Below are positions 1-13,032 of a stretch of 64,000 bases of DNA, piece after piece (position 1 is the stretch's first letter; each line of letters starts with the position of its first letter). The notes beneath the pieces are model-generated. The model made no database searches and was not told the origin of the DNA. It was given only the letters and a program-made list of their open reading frames with translations. The DNA lies in assembly GCA_903813345.2 (NCBI GenBank), contig CAIIXF020000012.1:23818184-23882183 (forward strand), given 5' to 3'. This stretch comes from Owenia fusiformis. Taxonomy: Eukaryota; Annelida; Polychaeta; Sabellida; Oweniidae. The translations under genes and the position numbers were made by a program.

Positions 1-2350
1 GTTAGAATACAGCATGTTTCAAATGCAATTCAGGGCCAAGCTTGATACTAAATGAATATGGGCTAATAGGACCATCCTGATGCTAAAGTGTCAGCAAAAG
101 CTCAAAATTCATTTGATGTACTTGTATTGCAAATATTAGAAATAATGTTCAAAAACATCAAAGAAGAAAATGGATAAACAACCAATAGGAAAAATAAATA
201 TGAAACACAGCAGATGCTCATCGAGTTTCAACCTCAATCTAAAGCATTGTTATATTCCTTGGGCTATGAGGTAAGTTATGTGTTAGCATGCCACCAAGAG
301 AATATTAATTGTCAAGATTTGGGTGATAATTATTGATCAAAGTATCAAAGACAAAGTGTCAATTTTTCTAGGGAATTCTAAGTGTTTCGATATGGGTGAA
401 AGACTAAAATATAGATATTGAGATGCAACAAATATAATTGTAATCGCAGATACTCTTATCAATTTGGCTCAAAATTATGTAATGACATGCTAGTTCCTCA
501 AATACAAGGTTAAATTAGAAAGTTGATCAAAGTTGAAGATACATTGTGGACTATTGTGACTATTATTAAATTGTGAAAATACTTAGTTACACCCAAATTC
601 TTGAGTACATACATGTCTCAGCTAAAATCCAGTTTTAGAGGAACACTTTTTATGTTATAATGTTAAAGCTTTAAAACAATGAAGCCACTATGTATTTGGT
701 TTATAACAAGATTCAAGGACACAGCATATTTATGCTTCCTTGCAATTGCTGATACCAAAGTTCTGGTACCAGGGACATGTCAAATTAATCAACCTACTTC
801 AGTGATGTGATCACCAACTTGTCAACACTAAACAGTTTTCCATGACCTTAAATCATTAATCACGGAAACTTGAATTTGAATCGGGTCATTTATATTTTTA
901 ATAAAGGGAATATCTCAAACTTTTTAGAAAAGGAAGGATATTCCATAAAGATTAAACATATATGATACCACCCCTTTTAAAATATATCCCATGTTAGTTG
1001 TGTTACATCCACACCTCTAGCATCTGATACACAGATACAAGTGGGTTAAATTTCAAAATGTTAATTTTTGCCCTCCCCAAGTAAAATAAACATTAACATT
1101 ATGTAATGTTGTGATAAGGGGGAGAGGGTTATATCATATTAAGTAAGCTTTAGAGAACTGATTGATCTATTTCATTGCATGGAAACCAGTGTTTCCTAAG
1201 TGACATTTTTGTGGTTTTGAGAAAATGGGTTTAAAGTTGAATATGAACCATTTATGATACAAGGCTGATTTTATACTATCTCATGTCATTGTAAGGTTTA
1301 TGTATATGATTTCAAAACTATTATATTTGCAATGGTAAATGTAGTTTTTCAGAAAGGAAATTGTGGCAGAAGATACTTTAGCTGTTTTGCACGTTTTGAC
1401 ATTTACGTCGACTCATTGTATCAAACTGATCAATTCATTGATTTTGCAGTTTGGAAAATAAAACTTATTGTATCATAGAATTCCCTTTCAAGTTTATAAT
1501 GTTGAAGTTTTCAATCAACTGTTTTAATTGTTTTAATAATTCAATTAATGCCATATATCACAGTCATTGTTTTTTTAGTAAATTGTTTTTATCATTATAC
1601 CATTATACTGTACATTAAACATTATTGCAATATTAGCATATACTGATTATTTGTTGAAAGGGTTGACTCAGAATTTTAATGCAGAGTAGCACGGGGTACC
1701 ATCGAATAATTTTGGCAACGTACCGGAGAACAACATTTTGCTAAGAAATGGCAATAATTTAGCACAATATATTTTTTAACTAGAGTTCTATTTTGATTTT
1801 GACAAAAGTAAATATTCCATGCAGTAACTATTTCATTTATGAGTTTGTTGGAATTCTGTTGGAACCCAGTTCTGATCAAGTACGAAGTTATTGAAATCGG
1901 CGCAGACGGACTTTACTCCGAAAGATGGTTTTTCGATTATAACTTTTCACAACATTTAAGTATAGACTTTTGAAAAAAGTACAGAATAGTCCTTATACTT
2001 TTGAATAATTCTGTTATTTCTGATTCACACGACTCTGATTTGTTTAATTAAAAAAAAGTTTTAAAAATATTACTTAAGAACGTAACCGGAGCTGGGAACG
2101 TAACCGGAGCAGATCAGTTGAATTATTTAATCAAAAAAATTAAAATATATGATTTAAAGCACATATACTAATTTAAAAACATACGGGATTGTTCGAATGC
2201 GTATTTATTAATATATATGCTTTAAATCATATATTTTATTATATTGGGATAGGTTATTTTCTTTGGTATAACAAAATATTTGAGCTAAAAAATAATTTGT
2301 GAAGTTTTCTAAATGTTTTTTTAATGAAAAATAGCATGCTCCCCTAAGCT
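1..2350. other. gene-free AT-rich sequence
   Basis: No coding region, RNA gene or clear repeat was recognised here. Open frames are at most 67 codons, with no family resemblance. There is a short direct repeat of an AACGTAACCGGAGC-like word near 2080-2115. Confidence 0.5.
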
Positions 2351-2354
2351 GGAC

Positions 2355-2490
2355 AAATCTTTGACCACCTGTGACTTACCAACCATATTTCATGACTACC
2401 AGCCTGATATAGTCACAATGTTACATGACTTTAAATATCAAGTAGTTATTTCCTAAAATGACAGGGTTGCAGCTTTTTTTGACCACCCTG
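2355..2490 (-). mobile_element. solo terminal repeat of a Tc1/mariner-type element
   Basis: The segment ends in GACCACCCTG followed by TA, so read on the minus strand it starts CAGGGTGGTCAAAAA. The next ~130 bases, including a CATGAAATATGGT word, resemble the terminal repeat of the complete element at 44988-45683. No matching second end was found nearby, so this is an isolated end of the same family. Confidence 0.6.
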
Positions 2491-3065
2491 TACAGCAATA
2501 TTACTTAATATTATTATATTACTTAAATAATATTATAGTTTTCTTTTGTTTAATTCCAGGTGATGTTTGAGACCAAAAAACGGCGAGCCGTTTATGTTGG
2601 CTATTTCCAAAGCAACAACATGTATGCATGTCAATACAAGGATTGACATTGCGCATGTTCATTTGTTGCACAATACAACATAGAAAAAGCAAGCAAGATC
2701 AAAGATTATTAATTGAGCCATTAGAGCCAAATACGACACCAATCTCAAAAAAGAAGCTTTAAGATGAAATTGGGGAAGATAGCATCTCTCTATATAGGAA
2801 TGAACAATCTCACTGTTGAGTCAAAGCCAGTGATATGGTGGGATCAATTTATGTGGCAAACGTCAAAGCCATTGTAATGTGGCAAACGTCAAAGCCATTG
2901 TAAATTCCTTGAAGATGAATCTGACAAAATGCGAAGACTTGATGAATATGACCCTAATTTACTTCAGATTTTTTTTTGAAATCGTTAGATTAGAACTTGG
3001 GCTAGTATAATGATGAAGCTAATAGATTATAATGTATTATGAAAGAACTAGAGTATTACTCATAT

Positions 3066-4450
3066 TTACACGCCTAACCATCGACAACGTAGTGACAAAA
3101 TATACCATTGCACACTTTATATTGTACAGTGTCACTAAAAACTGATGATGCAGGTGTGATGTAGGTTTTCAAAAATTAATTTTGGGAATACTTGAAAGAT
3201 TTCAATTTCATCTTCAACTTTTAGCTTTCTGATCATTTATTTTTATGAGAATATGTTTCTCTAAACTACACAATTTAAGATGAGTGAAGATTTGATAAAT
3301 ATTATGTATTGGGTGTAATTTTAATAAAAAATCAGAAGAGTAGTTGTCAACTCCACTGAAGGGTGTCAGTGTAAATGAAATTCATGAGATGTTATATTGA
3401 ACAATGCAATAATTAAACAAGTTATGTTTAAGGAACATGTTCAATTATCCCCAATACAGATGTTCTAAAGTTAAGGTAAATTTGATTTTTAAATCTTGTT
3501 GAATGTTATTTCATTTTATAAAAGTGTTGGTGTGGTGATTAATATGTGACCATGGGGTGTTAGCCTCTTACCCCTTGATCACTTGACATCTGTACTTTAA
3601 TGTATGAATGAATTTTAATTATCTTAAGAAGTTGATAGAGAGATCTATACTAGTTAGTGGAAGATGACTTTTTAAAACCTCTTTATGCTATATCTGGAAA
3701 GTGTTGAGGTTCAATACCATGGTTCAATCAAGTTTATGTAAAACTGTTGTTTTTTTTTGTTTTTTTATTAATCATCTTTATTGTATTCCATAAAATACAG
3801 ATATACATACTTAAACAATTGCCAAAGTCTAATGACATTGACGGCAATTTAGGACATTGACGGCAATTTAAAACTGTGATTGTTAAGTTTCAGTTTTAAA
3901 TCAATCTGATCCCCCTGCCCATTAGTGTTATTAAAAATATGTTGTCAGGGTTAACTGTGAATTCAGATATGTAAGTTCGTTGAAACAACGTACATCAAGA
4001 TGACAAGGCACATTTGTAATTTTTTGATTTTTATTATTTTAACTAAAACATGAATATTTATTAAATTTTCAACCGACCTTAATTGTTGTGTAACTTAAGG
4101 AAACATATTCTCATAAAAATAATTTACACTCTTAGGCGACAGGGGGAAAAATGTGAAAAACACAACATTTTCCAACCGATCATTGTTTTTGGTTTGATTT
4201 ACTATGAAAAAAATCGAGCACTGCTCGAAAATCTTTTAACGTAATCAGAAAGCTAATGGTTTTCCTAATCGAATACACACAAAATTAAACATGAAATTCT
4301 TTATGCATTCCTCAGATTAATTTTTAAAACCTACATCACACCTACATCATATCTCTTGCTTCATATCAGTTAGAATAGTGACACTGTACATCAAAAGTCT
4401 ACGGGGGTATATTTTGTCACTGTACTTTGTCGATGATCAGGTGTGATTTA
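3066..4450. mobile_element. 1.4-kb foldback element with long imperfect inverted repeats
   Basis: The left arm (about 3070-3190) carries CATCGACAACGTA, GTGACAAAATATACC and GGTGTGATGTAGGTTTT. The right arm (about 4320-4445) carries their complements in reverse order. A second inner pair (GAGAATATGTTTC near 3247, GAAACATATTCTC near 4101) extends the symmetry. No transposase is visible, so this is a non-autonomous foldback or MITE-like unit of unknown superfamily. Confidence 0.6.
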
Positions 4451-4809
4451 AAATAAAAAAGTTCAAATGATCAATCTTCTGCCTGTTGTACCATCAGTTA
4501 CAGTATCTTCTAATGAAGTATTTTCTGTAATGCTAAAGATTACTTGATCTGTACCTGATGAACTACTTTTTAAAAATATCTTGTCATAAAATTTGAAATT
4601 GTACCTATATAGAATTGCAATTAAAACATTATATAAGACATGTTAATTGCAATCCGATGAAAATTTCTGTTGCCAAACTTATGAATGGAAGCGAAATTGC
4701 TTTTAACACACAAATGTTGACTTAATGAATTTGAATTCAAACATCAATTTCGATTAAAAAACAGAAGTGAAAACTATAATTTCTGAATCCTTACCTGTAA
4801 TGTCAGTTT

Positions 4810-5425
4810 ACTAGAATGTCTGAATTCAGATACCTTATTTCAGTTTTATAGATTGTTGTCTGAATTCAGGCACCTCATCCAAGCTTAGCAAGTTGTCTGA
4901 ATTCAGACACCATATTTCAGTTTTATAGATTCTTGTCTGAATTCAGGCACCTCATCCAAGCTTAGCAAGTTGTCTGAATTCAGACACCATATTTCAGTTT
5001 TATAGATTGCTGTCTGAATTCAGGCACCTCATCCAAGCTTAGCAAGTTGTCTGAATTCAGACACTATATTTCAGTTTTATAGATTGTTGTCTGAATTCAG
5101 GCACCTCATCCAAGCTTAGCAAAGTGTCTGAATTCAGACACCATATTTCAGTTTTATGGAATGTTGTCTGAATTCAGGCACCTCATCCAAGCTTAGCGAG
5201 TTGTCTGAATTTAGACACCATATTTCAGTTTTATGGAATGTTGTCTGAATTCAGGCACCTCATCCAAGCTTAGCAAAGTGTCTGAATTCAGACACCTTAT
5301 TTTAGTTTAAGAGAATCTTGTCTTTTTAAATTAAAAATGTGTGGGCATGTCTGAATTCAGACACATATTTTCCCATACTAAGAGTTGCATAGAGTAAAAC
5401 ATCTGCCTGAATTCAGACACTTCAT
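4810..5425. repeat. 77-bp tandem satellite with an EcoRI palindrome
   Basis: About six near-identical 77-bp units plus degenerate edges. Each unit has two half-modules: TTGTCTGAATTCAGGCACC followed by CATCCAAGCTTAGCAAG, and TGTCTGAATTCAGACACC followed by ATATTTCAGTTTTATAG. The period was measured from successive TGTCTGA words at 4894 and 4971. TGTCTGAATTCAGACA is a perfect 16-bp palindrome. No coding potential. Confidence 0.9.
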
Positions 5426-5654
5426 ATATCTACACAAAAAGCTTGTAAATATGTTGCTGATGTCTGTACATAACATAGATATACAGTACCTAGAAATATA
5501 TATCTTTATTTTTATACTTTGCTGGTTGTTTATAATCTTTTCTCATACAAAAAACTTCTCCAACACCTAAAGAATACATTAATTGTCAAATATATTTCTT
5601 AATTTATATTAATAATTCAAACTTTTGTCACCTATGGAATTGCCAAACTACACT

Positions 5655-8510
5655 GGAACCTGTTGTATTGTGTTTGTTTCATTGTTTCAACTAAAAATCG
5701 CAATTCATTGCTCTTGCTCTTAGAGCTGCAGGGCATATACCAGTACAAAAAGTCTTCAATAAAGTTGATCCTTGTGTGAGCCCTACGATTATTTAGTTTG
5801 CCAAAAATTAATATAACGATTATTCAGATATATGAAAATCCTTTAATAGGTTAAATAGGAATACAATGATTGACTTTTGAATAAAAAGGCATTATACATG
5901 TACATATATATGTAGTTGTTGCAGTAAAATTACCACACCAAAGTGGACTATCTTTCCATATTAATATCAAATGGGCCTTCTATTTGCATTTTACTAAAAT
6001 TATTTGTAACAAAAGTTTATTGTGATAAAGCAGGCAGTGATTTTGATACTTTTTTAGCTTGCAGACAGTGATCTAGTCGAGACAACATCTTGTAGTAATG
6101 GGTGTAACAGTGATGAGGCAGGAATTGATTTTATAAATGCAACCGTTTTGACAATTCCATTATTATTTGTCCAAAAGTCTGCTCACATCAAGTTTGATTT
6201 GTTCACCGATGTTTGTCAGAGTGATACCTGTAGCAGCTGCACTAGACTGATATGCAACAAGATATATGTGAGCTTTCGAATTCATTGCAACATTTACATT
6301 TAGAACAGTTTCAATTATACTTAGTCTGATAGAGAATTAAATAATTGAAGTATATTTCTTCGAGTTTATTCAATTTGAACATTATTTTTACAATACAGAT
6401 ACCTTCGTTTTGAAACATTAGCAGCAATTTTATTTTCAAACGGTCAGTTTTCAACTTTGAATGTTTCATTTTGTTCATAAAAAGTGTATTCTACAAAAGT
6501 CAAGGTCATTTCAAGGTAAATGTCATTATTTAGGTAGTTGGCTTTTTAAGACACCTGGTCGTTGATTTGACCCTCCACAACCAATGATTAGGTGACCTGA
6601 AGTCAAGGTTTGAATGGATCAAGGAAATTTCAAGGTCAAAGGTCAATATCTAGCAAGTTGATGTGAGAACAATTGTGACCTGTGGCGACCAAAGATAAGG
6701 TGATTTCAAGGTCAAAGGTCAATATCTAGGTCATAGGTAGTTGGCTACTGTGGGTCTTCAGTAACATTTGATCACCAAAGATAAAGTGACATACGGTCAA
6801 TGTCACTGTTTATGGGTCAAGGTCATCTCAGGGTCAGAGGTCAATATCTGAATATTTGGCATTTTGGGGATGCTGCTTCATGTGAGGACCCATTGATATG
6901 TGTTCCGAGGTCAAGGTCATTCCTACAAGGTCAAAATCTGTATTTGGCATTTTGAGGCCCTGGGGGCTGCTATAACCCTTGGCAACTCATGCTAAGATGA
7001 CATGAGGTCAAAGTCAATATCTAGCGTTCAAAATTATAGTAAGGTCAAAGGTCAATATCTTGGTAGTTGGCTCGTTTGAGGCTACACTGACATTTGATCA
7101 CCAATGATAAAGTGACCTGAGATCAGTGTCATTGTTATAGGTCAAGGTCAGAGATCAATATCTAAATATTTGGCGTTTTGGGGCGGCTGCTGCACTTGAC
7201 TCCATTGAAACGTGACCTGAGGTCAAGGTCAATCTAAGGTCAAATTTCAGAAAATATCAAAATCTTAGTGTTTGGCGTTTTAAGACCACGGGGGCTGCTG
7301 GCGTGACGTGGCCCTTGGCGACTCATGATAAGGTGACATGAGGTCAGTCATCATTTAATGGTTCAATTCAAGATCATCTCAAGGTCAAGGTCGATATCTA
7401 GGTTTTGGTGTTTCAAGGCACTCGGGGGATGCTGTGACGTTTGGTGAGTCATTACTAGGCGACTTGGGGTCAAAGTCATTACTGATGGGTTGTGTCAATT
7501 CAAGGTCAAAAGTCAATATCTAGGTATTAAGGCCTTTGGGCCAGTTCATCTCATGCATCAGAAAAGGTCAAAAGTCAATAGCCAGGTATTTGCAATTATT
7601 TTTAAGGCCATGTGGGGCTGCTGTGACCGACTCGAACAGTAGATTGCTAGTATTATTAAAGATACACAAGAATATGGCGGGAGGGTGGCAAAATCGTCCA
7701 TTTACTTTAATATTCAAATATGGCACTCTGTAAGGACCTGAGGGTTCCTTAGGGGAATTGCGTGTTAATGCTCTGGTGTGGGAACCAAACCTAGTACCTT
7801 CTAGTCTAGACTCTGATGCTCTACTGCCTGAACTAGCAGCCACGCCACAATTCCATTAAAAAGAAGACATGGACCGATATTGTTTTGTTTAGATAAATAT
7901 GTCAAATCAATTTTCTACTACAATTCGGTTAGAGCAATATATTTTTTCAATTGACATTTCAGAAGTAATAGTCGATCATTTCTGTTTTATCATGTCAATT
8001 TTAATAAAATTTGCCAATTTGAAGTAAAATTATGACAGAAGAGAGGTTATCCAAATATGAGGTCATATTAATGACTGTACTCAGTAATGTTCAGTCAAGC
8101 TGACGAAGTTTTTCATGAAAGAGTTACTTTCTGTTGTGGTTCTAAATTGAATAAGTATAAGCAGGTGCGTTTTCAAAAATGCAAATTTAAAGCAAATTTC
8201 GCAAAATTTAGTCCATTAGGGTATAGTTATTCTCTTAAAAACAATTATGGTACAAATTTGGTACTTCTGAATATATAATGCTTTTTTATTCAAAAGTCAA
8301 TTATATTATTCTTATTTTGACTATCAAATGATTTTCATATATCTGAATAACCATTATATTAGTTTTTGGCAAAGTAAATAATAGTAGGGATCACACAAGG
8401 ATCAACTGTATTGAAGATTGGTCATACTGGTATATGCCCTGCCGCTCTAAGATCAAGAGCAATGAATTGTGATTTTTCAGTTGAAACAACGAAACAAACA
8501 CATAATCATT
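5655..8510. mobile_element. 2.85-kb element with ~200-bp terminal inverted repeats
   Basis: The segment 5655-5855 (including TGTGTTTGTTTCATTGTTTC, CATTGCTCTTG, GATCCTTGTGTGAGCCC and CAGATATATGAAAATC) recurs in inverted orientation at 8318-8508. Between the arms lies an AGGTCA-rich array (6495-7585) and ordinary AT-rich sequence, with no recognisable transposase. It is probably a non-autonomous DNA element or an old foldback unit; target-site duplications were not resolved. Confidence 0.65.
6495..7585 (+). repeat. irregular AGGTCA-rich tandem array
   Basis: A degenerate repeat of roughly 100-150 bases built around AAGGTCAAGGTCA, CAAGGTCAAAGGTCAATATC, TAGGTATTTGGC and a short gene-like linker. 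It contains at least fifteen AGGTCA words on the plus strand. Three are perfect AGGTCA-A-AGGTCA direct repeats (6633-6645, 6709-6721, 7042-7054). AGGTCA is the nuclear-receptor half-site; function is not shown by the sequence, and the array may simply be repeat DNA. Confidence 0.8.
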
Positions 8511-8584
8511 ATTTTGTTTAACATTTAACAAATAATTTTCTGTTAAACGTAGTAATTTTTCAAAACATCACTAAATATGAAAAA

Positions 8585-8875
8585 GTTGTAAATAAAGTGG
8601 ATCCTTGTGTGAGCCCCATTATTATTTACTTTGCCAAAAATGAATATAATGGTAAGTGTAATATATAGAAAACATTGAATAGGTAAAATAGGAATATAAT
8701 TAATAGCAACCGTGACTTTTGCATTAAAATGGCATTTTAAGGTCAGAAATGTATAATTCTTCAATATTATTGTTTTTAATAAAAATGACCACACCCGAAT
8801 GGACTATCATACATATCAATATCAAATTTGCCTCCTATTTCTTATACTCGTTGCTATTATTTGAAAAAAAAGATT
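8585..8875 (+). repeat. third, direct copy of the 5755-6010 segment
   Basis: The words GATCCTTGTGTGAGCCC, TTTGCCAAAAAT, GGTAAAATAGGAATA, CACACC.GAA.TGGACTATC and TTGCCTCCTATTT follow the order of 5755-6010, in the same orientation. It is a diverged partial copy lying just outside the inverted-repeat element. Confidence 0.65.
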
Positions 8876-9026
8876 TTTGTCAAACTCATCTTTTTGACGG
8901 TTGCACCTTGGGGCAAGCCGTTTAGCCCTTTCGTGTCACTTTTTTGAGTGCAGACAAGTAAAAATGAATAGTCAATGAACCAATCTATAATGACTATGGG
9001 TCAAATCATAGTAACCTACCTCAACA

Positions 9027-12000
9027 TCAGTTAATGGGATTTTCTGGAGTTTTGGCGCACACTATACCTTGATTTGTAATGCCAGAGCATGCCCTTAATC
9101 TTATCCTTTTTAGACGGCCATTTTGTGAAATATTTCTCATGCAGTCATCAGTTACACAAGGCATGTAACTCAAGTTGACCAACTCTAACTTATACAGCAG
9201 ACCCAGACAATTCAGATCTCTCAGTTTACTATGGCAGCAACTCAAGTCAAGCTCTCTGAAAGTAAAATATAAATTCATCATATGGGTAATTATAATCATT
9301 CAAAATGCATTTTAGATGCACCTACATACACAAAATGCTCCAGAAATTAAGTGAAAAGTTAAATATATTTTCTGTTATAACATAGAAATACAGAGTGGGT
9401 CAAAACATGGCACCCATTCTGAATGTACACTTCTATAATAAAGATAACATTTTGGTCCACCCTATGTAACCAACTGAGGTGAGTATAATGCAGTAATGAT
9501 GGTATCCTCCTCCATGGGCTTTCTACCTAGAAAGTCATTTACTTACTTTAGATTCATGCAGCCATTGCAGATGTTGAGTAGAGACCTATCATCTATTGCT
9601 TTATTCCCAGATAAATTCAGAGCTTCCAGCTTCACTAAATGTTCTGAAATAGTTTTAATGCAAATGGTAACGAGGCATTGACATGTCAAAATGTCACCAT
9701 CAGTTATTGGAAGTTGTAAGAATTTGTTGAAGACACCAAACCCCGACTGCCGTCCACAAAGAAGTTGGAGACTCAACAAAATGTCACCACATCTGGTGGT
9801 GTTATAGTTACTAACCAAAAAGCTCCATGGTAAAAAAATCGTATCTCATAGATATGTAACAAATGAACAAAAATTATGATTTTTGCAATCTCTACTCAGA
9901 ATACTAAAATCCTGGTCATTTCATAAACATATCCTTATTATTCAAATACTGATACTACAACAAGATAATTCATCCCAAAATGCATGAAATCAATTTCACA
10001 AAGGGTTAAAGATCAACCCCAAACTGAATAGTTTTTAATGAATGCTGCACAGAGACACAGACAAGATCAGTGCACCCATCATACACACATACACATCTTA
10101 GTAATATACAAACAAGGCATTAACATGCAAAATGTCACTACCTGCCATTTGTTACAGACATTGACCATTGAACACCATCCACAATAATGTTTGGAGACTA
10201 TATGTCAATATGTCACCACTTTTTGTTTTTGTGATAACAAAATTATATCAGATATACAAGGTATTAACATGTAAAATGTCACCACCTGCCATTTGCTACA
10301 GACACTGACCATTGAACACCATCCCCAATTAAGTTTGGAGACTATAACAATATGTCGCCACTTTTTGTGATGACATGATTATATCAGATATACAAGGCAT
10401 TAACATGAAAAATGTCACCACCTGCCATTTGCTACAGATGCCGAATGCTGTTACAGAGCCAGACATCGAACATTATCTGCCAAACACCATCCACAACTTC
10501 TGGCCATGACATAAAACATTAATCAAGTTTATTGCATACATCTTCAATGTACATAGTCACATCAAAGTGAAACACACTTGAATAAATACATTGTGAAGTC
10601 CCCTTGCTGTCTCACTTCAAACTTAAAGGAAACATTAAATTGTAGAAATGAATATATGACCCCCCCCCCCTCAAGTCTTACCTCCAATCTCATACAGGCC
10701 TTGTCCCGTCAGTTCAACATAATCCCCACTCAAGCCTAATCTACGTAAATGTACCAGTCCTATACATAGAGCCCTGAGACTTTCATCCTTTAAGCCACAG
10801 CAAGCATTCAGTTTGAGATCTTCTAGGTTCTTACATTTCTCACAGATTTTTAGTATTCCTGACTCAGACAACTGAAGAACATGTAAATACGTATGGTAAG
10901 CCTCAGTCACATTGGATTTAACACCCTCTATTTTACATTTGAAAAGATGGGTATTAGTTGGATAAATTCTATTAAAATTTTTAAAATGAATACTTTTAAG
11001 TCATGGCTCTTTGATTATTTGAATTAATTAAATCAGGATAAGTATTTTTCCACTTATCTATTATATGCAAATAGGTACAACATTGTCTGTTTTTAAAATC
11101 ATTTTCCATATCTCTTTGATATCTCTTTCTCAAGATTTTTTATTTTGAGATTATTGTACTTTCAGATTTATTCAAACATATTTTCTTATTAATCATTGCA
11201 TTGTTGATTACATTGTATTCTAAAACATTAGCAGGGTTATTTGGCATTTTTTGTTTAAAGAACCCATCATACTACTCATCCTATATTTTATGCTGCCTCT
11301 CGATTTTGGGAAGCTCAATCTACAACCAATGTACTGTTGTCGTAGATCAAATGTGACTGAGGCATTAATGTCTTTTTACGACAATGATGAGAATCTTGAT
11401 CAAAGATGATACATTCAAATCTTAATTATGTTCTATCCTATTATAATCTGGATGTGAAGTGCCATATTTTAGGTCAGGGTGGAAATGCTATTATATAAAC
11501 TTGCAATCTTACCCCAGAGCAGCCAGATAGATTGAGTATGTGAAGATATGGACCAGCCATATGAAAACATTGTCCTGTAAGACGTTTGTTGCCCTCTAGG
11601 TCTAATGTGTGTAGATACTGACACTGTTTCAACAGCCACCATAGGCCTTTCTCACCAACTTCATGACAGCGCTGTAGCTTTATGACCTGTTATAATATAG
11701 AAATATTATACTAATCTTAAAAAAATGTGATTTCTAATAATTTGAAGAGTACGAGTATAAGGATAAAATTGACATTTTTAGACCAAAATAAGTGACAGAT
11801 AATCTAACCCATCACAACTACTACTACAATATCAACTTTTCTTTTATTTTCATACACATATTTTGATAGTACACAGACATGAGCTTAAGACTTATCCCAT
11901 ATATATATTATAGCCAGAACACAAACCCAAGGTGATTAACAAATGCTGGAAATATTCTAACCTTCAATTTTGGGCAATTCCTTCCAAGGGTTTTCAGAGA

Positions 12001-13032
12001 GATGTTTGTGACTTCCACACCAGACAAGTCCACCTCTTCCAGTTTTGGACAGCTTTCACCTAATAAGGATATAAACGTATTATTCAATAACCTGTTCCTA
12101 CAGATTTTCTGTTGTTCTTTTCCACAAATTTCAAATTTTTGATGCAAAATCCATTGTTTCTAAATCACTTAATCTAAAATTTTAATGCAAATCCTTACAA
12201 AATCCTTAGTTTTTAAATTGCAAAATCCACAATCTTAGTTGCAAAATTCTGAAAGAAATGTAAAAGACTAGTCTCGGTTCGGAGAACGAAGTTCATCAAT
12301 CTACTGCACATCACGCCTGGTTTGGACAATTTTGATATTTTTACATATTTAGATTAAATGTCCTCTTTTGAATATTCAAGATTTAATTTGAGTGTTATTT
12401 CTATATTTTTCATGAAATAAATTATTAGCCCAGGAGACTGTTCTCCAAACTGAGACTTGTCCATTCTGAAAGGACAGAATAACTATATTTAATTTATTGT
12501 TAGTTCAGCCAATGAACCTAAGCACTAGAATTTCTACAAAAATCTGAAAGAAGATAACTTAAACATATCATGTGAATCATTTTTGGCCAATTTTTGGATC
12601 AAAGTTACATTTGCATATGAATGCTGGGAGAAAACCATGCACTGTTCAGTTTATTTTCTAAATCAGCATAAATGAATGAACACCACACTGTCAGGAGTAA
12701 ATTTTGTTATAGAACCCTACTATTGATGGGTCACTTGACAAACCTTTTTGTATGATATTATAGGTAAAATATTTTATTTTGTTTGATCATGCTCATTGCC
12801 AAAGCTTTCACTTGACAACAAAAGAGTGATAGTTACAAGTTACTAAAGACTGGGTGTGCCCAAATAAGAGTACTACTGTGCCTTGATGCACATTGTATTT
12901 TAAGTAAGCTATACATACCTATTATATCTACAGCCCAGTCTGTAAGACACATAGACCTGTTACCAAGTCGTAGCACTTTACAATTCTGACATCCTCTCGC
13001 TAGAAGAGACTGTAACAAGGTATCTGTCACAC
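9027..13032 (-). CDS. leucine-rich-repeat exons of the RRM-F-box-LRR gene
   Basis: Six exons encode successive cysteine-containing LRRs, e.g. CPKLEEVDLSGVEVTNISL, LHILNLSGCSGLSESGIL, LEALNLSGNKAIDDRSLL and LELVNLSYMPCVTDDCM. Exon boundaries fall inside repeats and the hydrophobic spacing stays intact across every junction, which supports the splice model. In FBXL proteins this solenoid binds the substrate. The last residues (GIVCAKTPENPIN) do not look like an LRR end, so the annotated stop may belong to a read-through of a donor at CAAG|GTATAG, with further exons beyond. Confidence 0.88.

Noticed and set aside
6495-7585. AGGTCA array as a proven enhancer or hormone-response region
   Set aside because: The motif content is real, but the array sits within a repeat element and function cannot be read from sequence.
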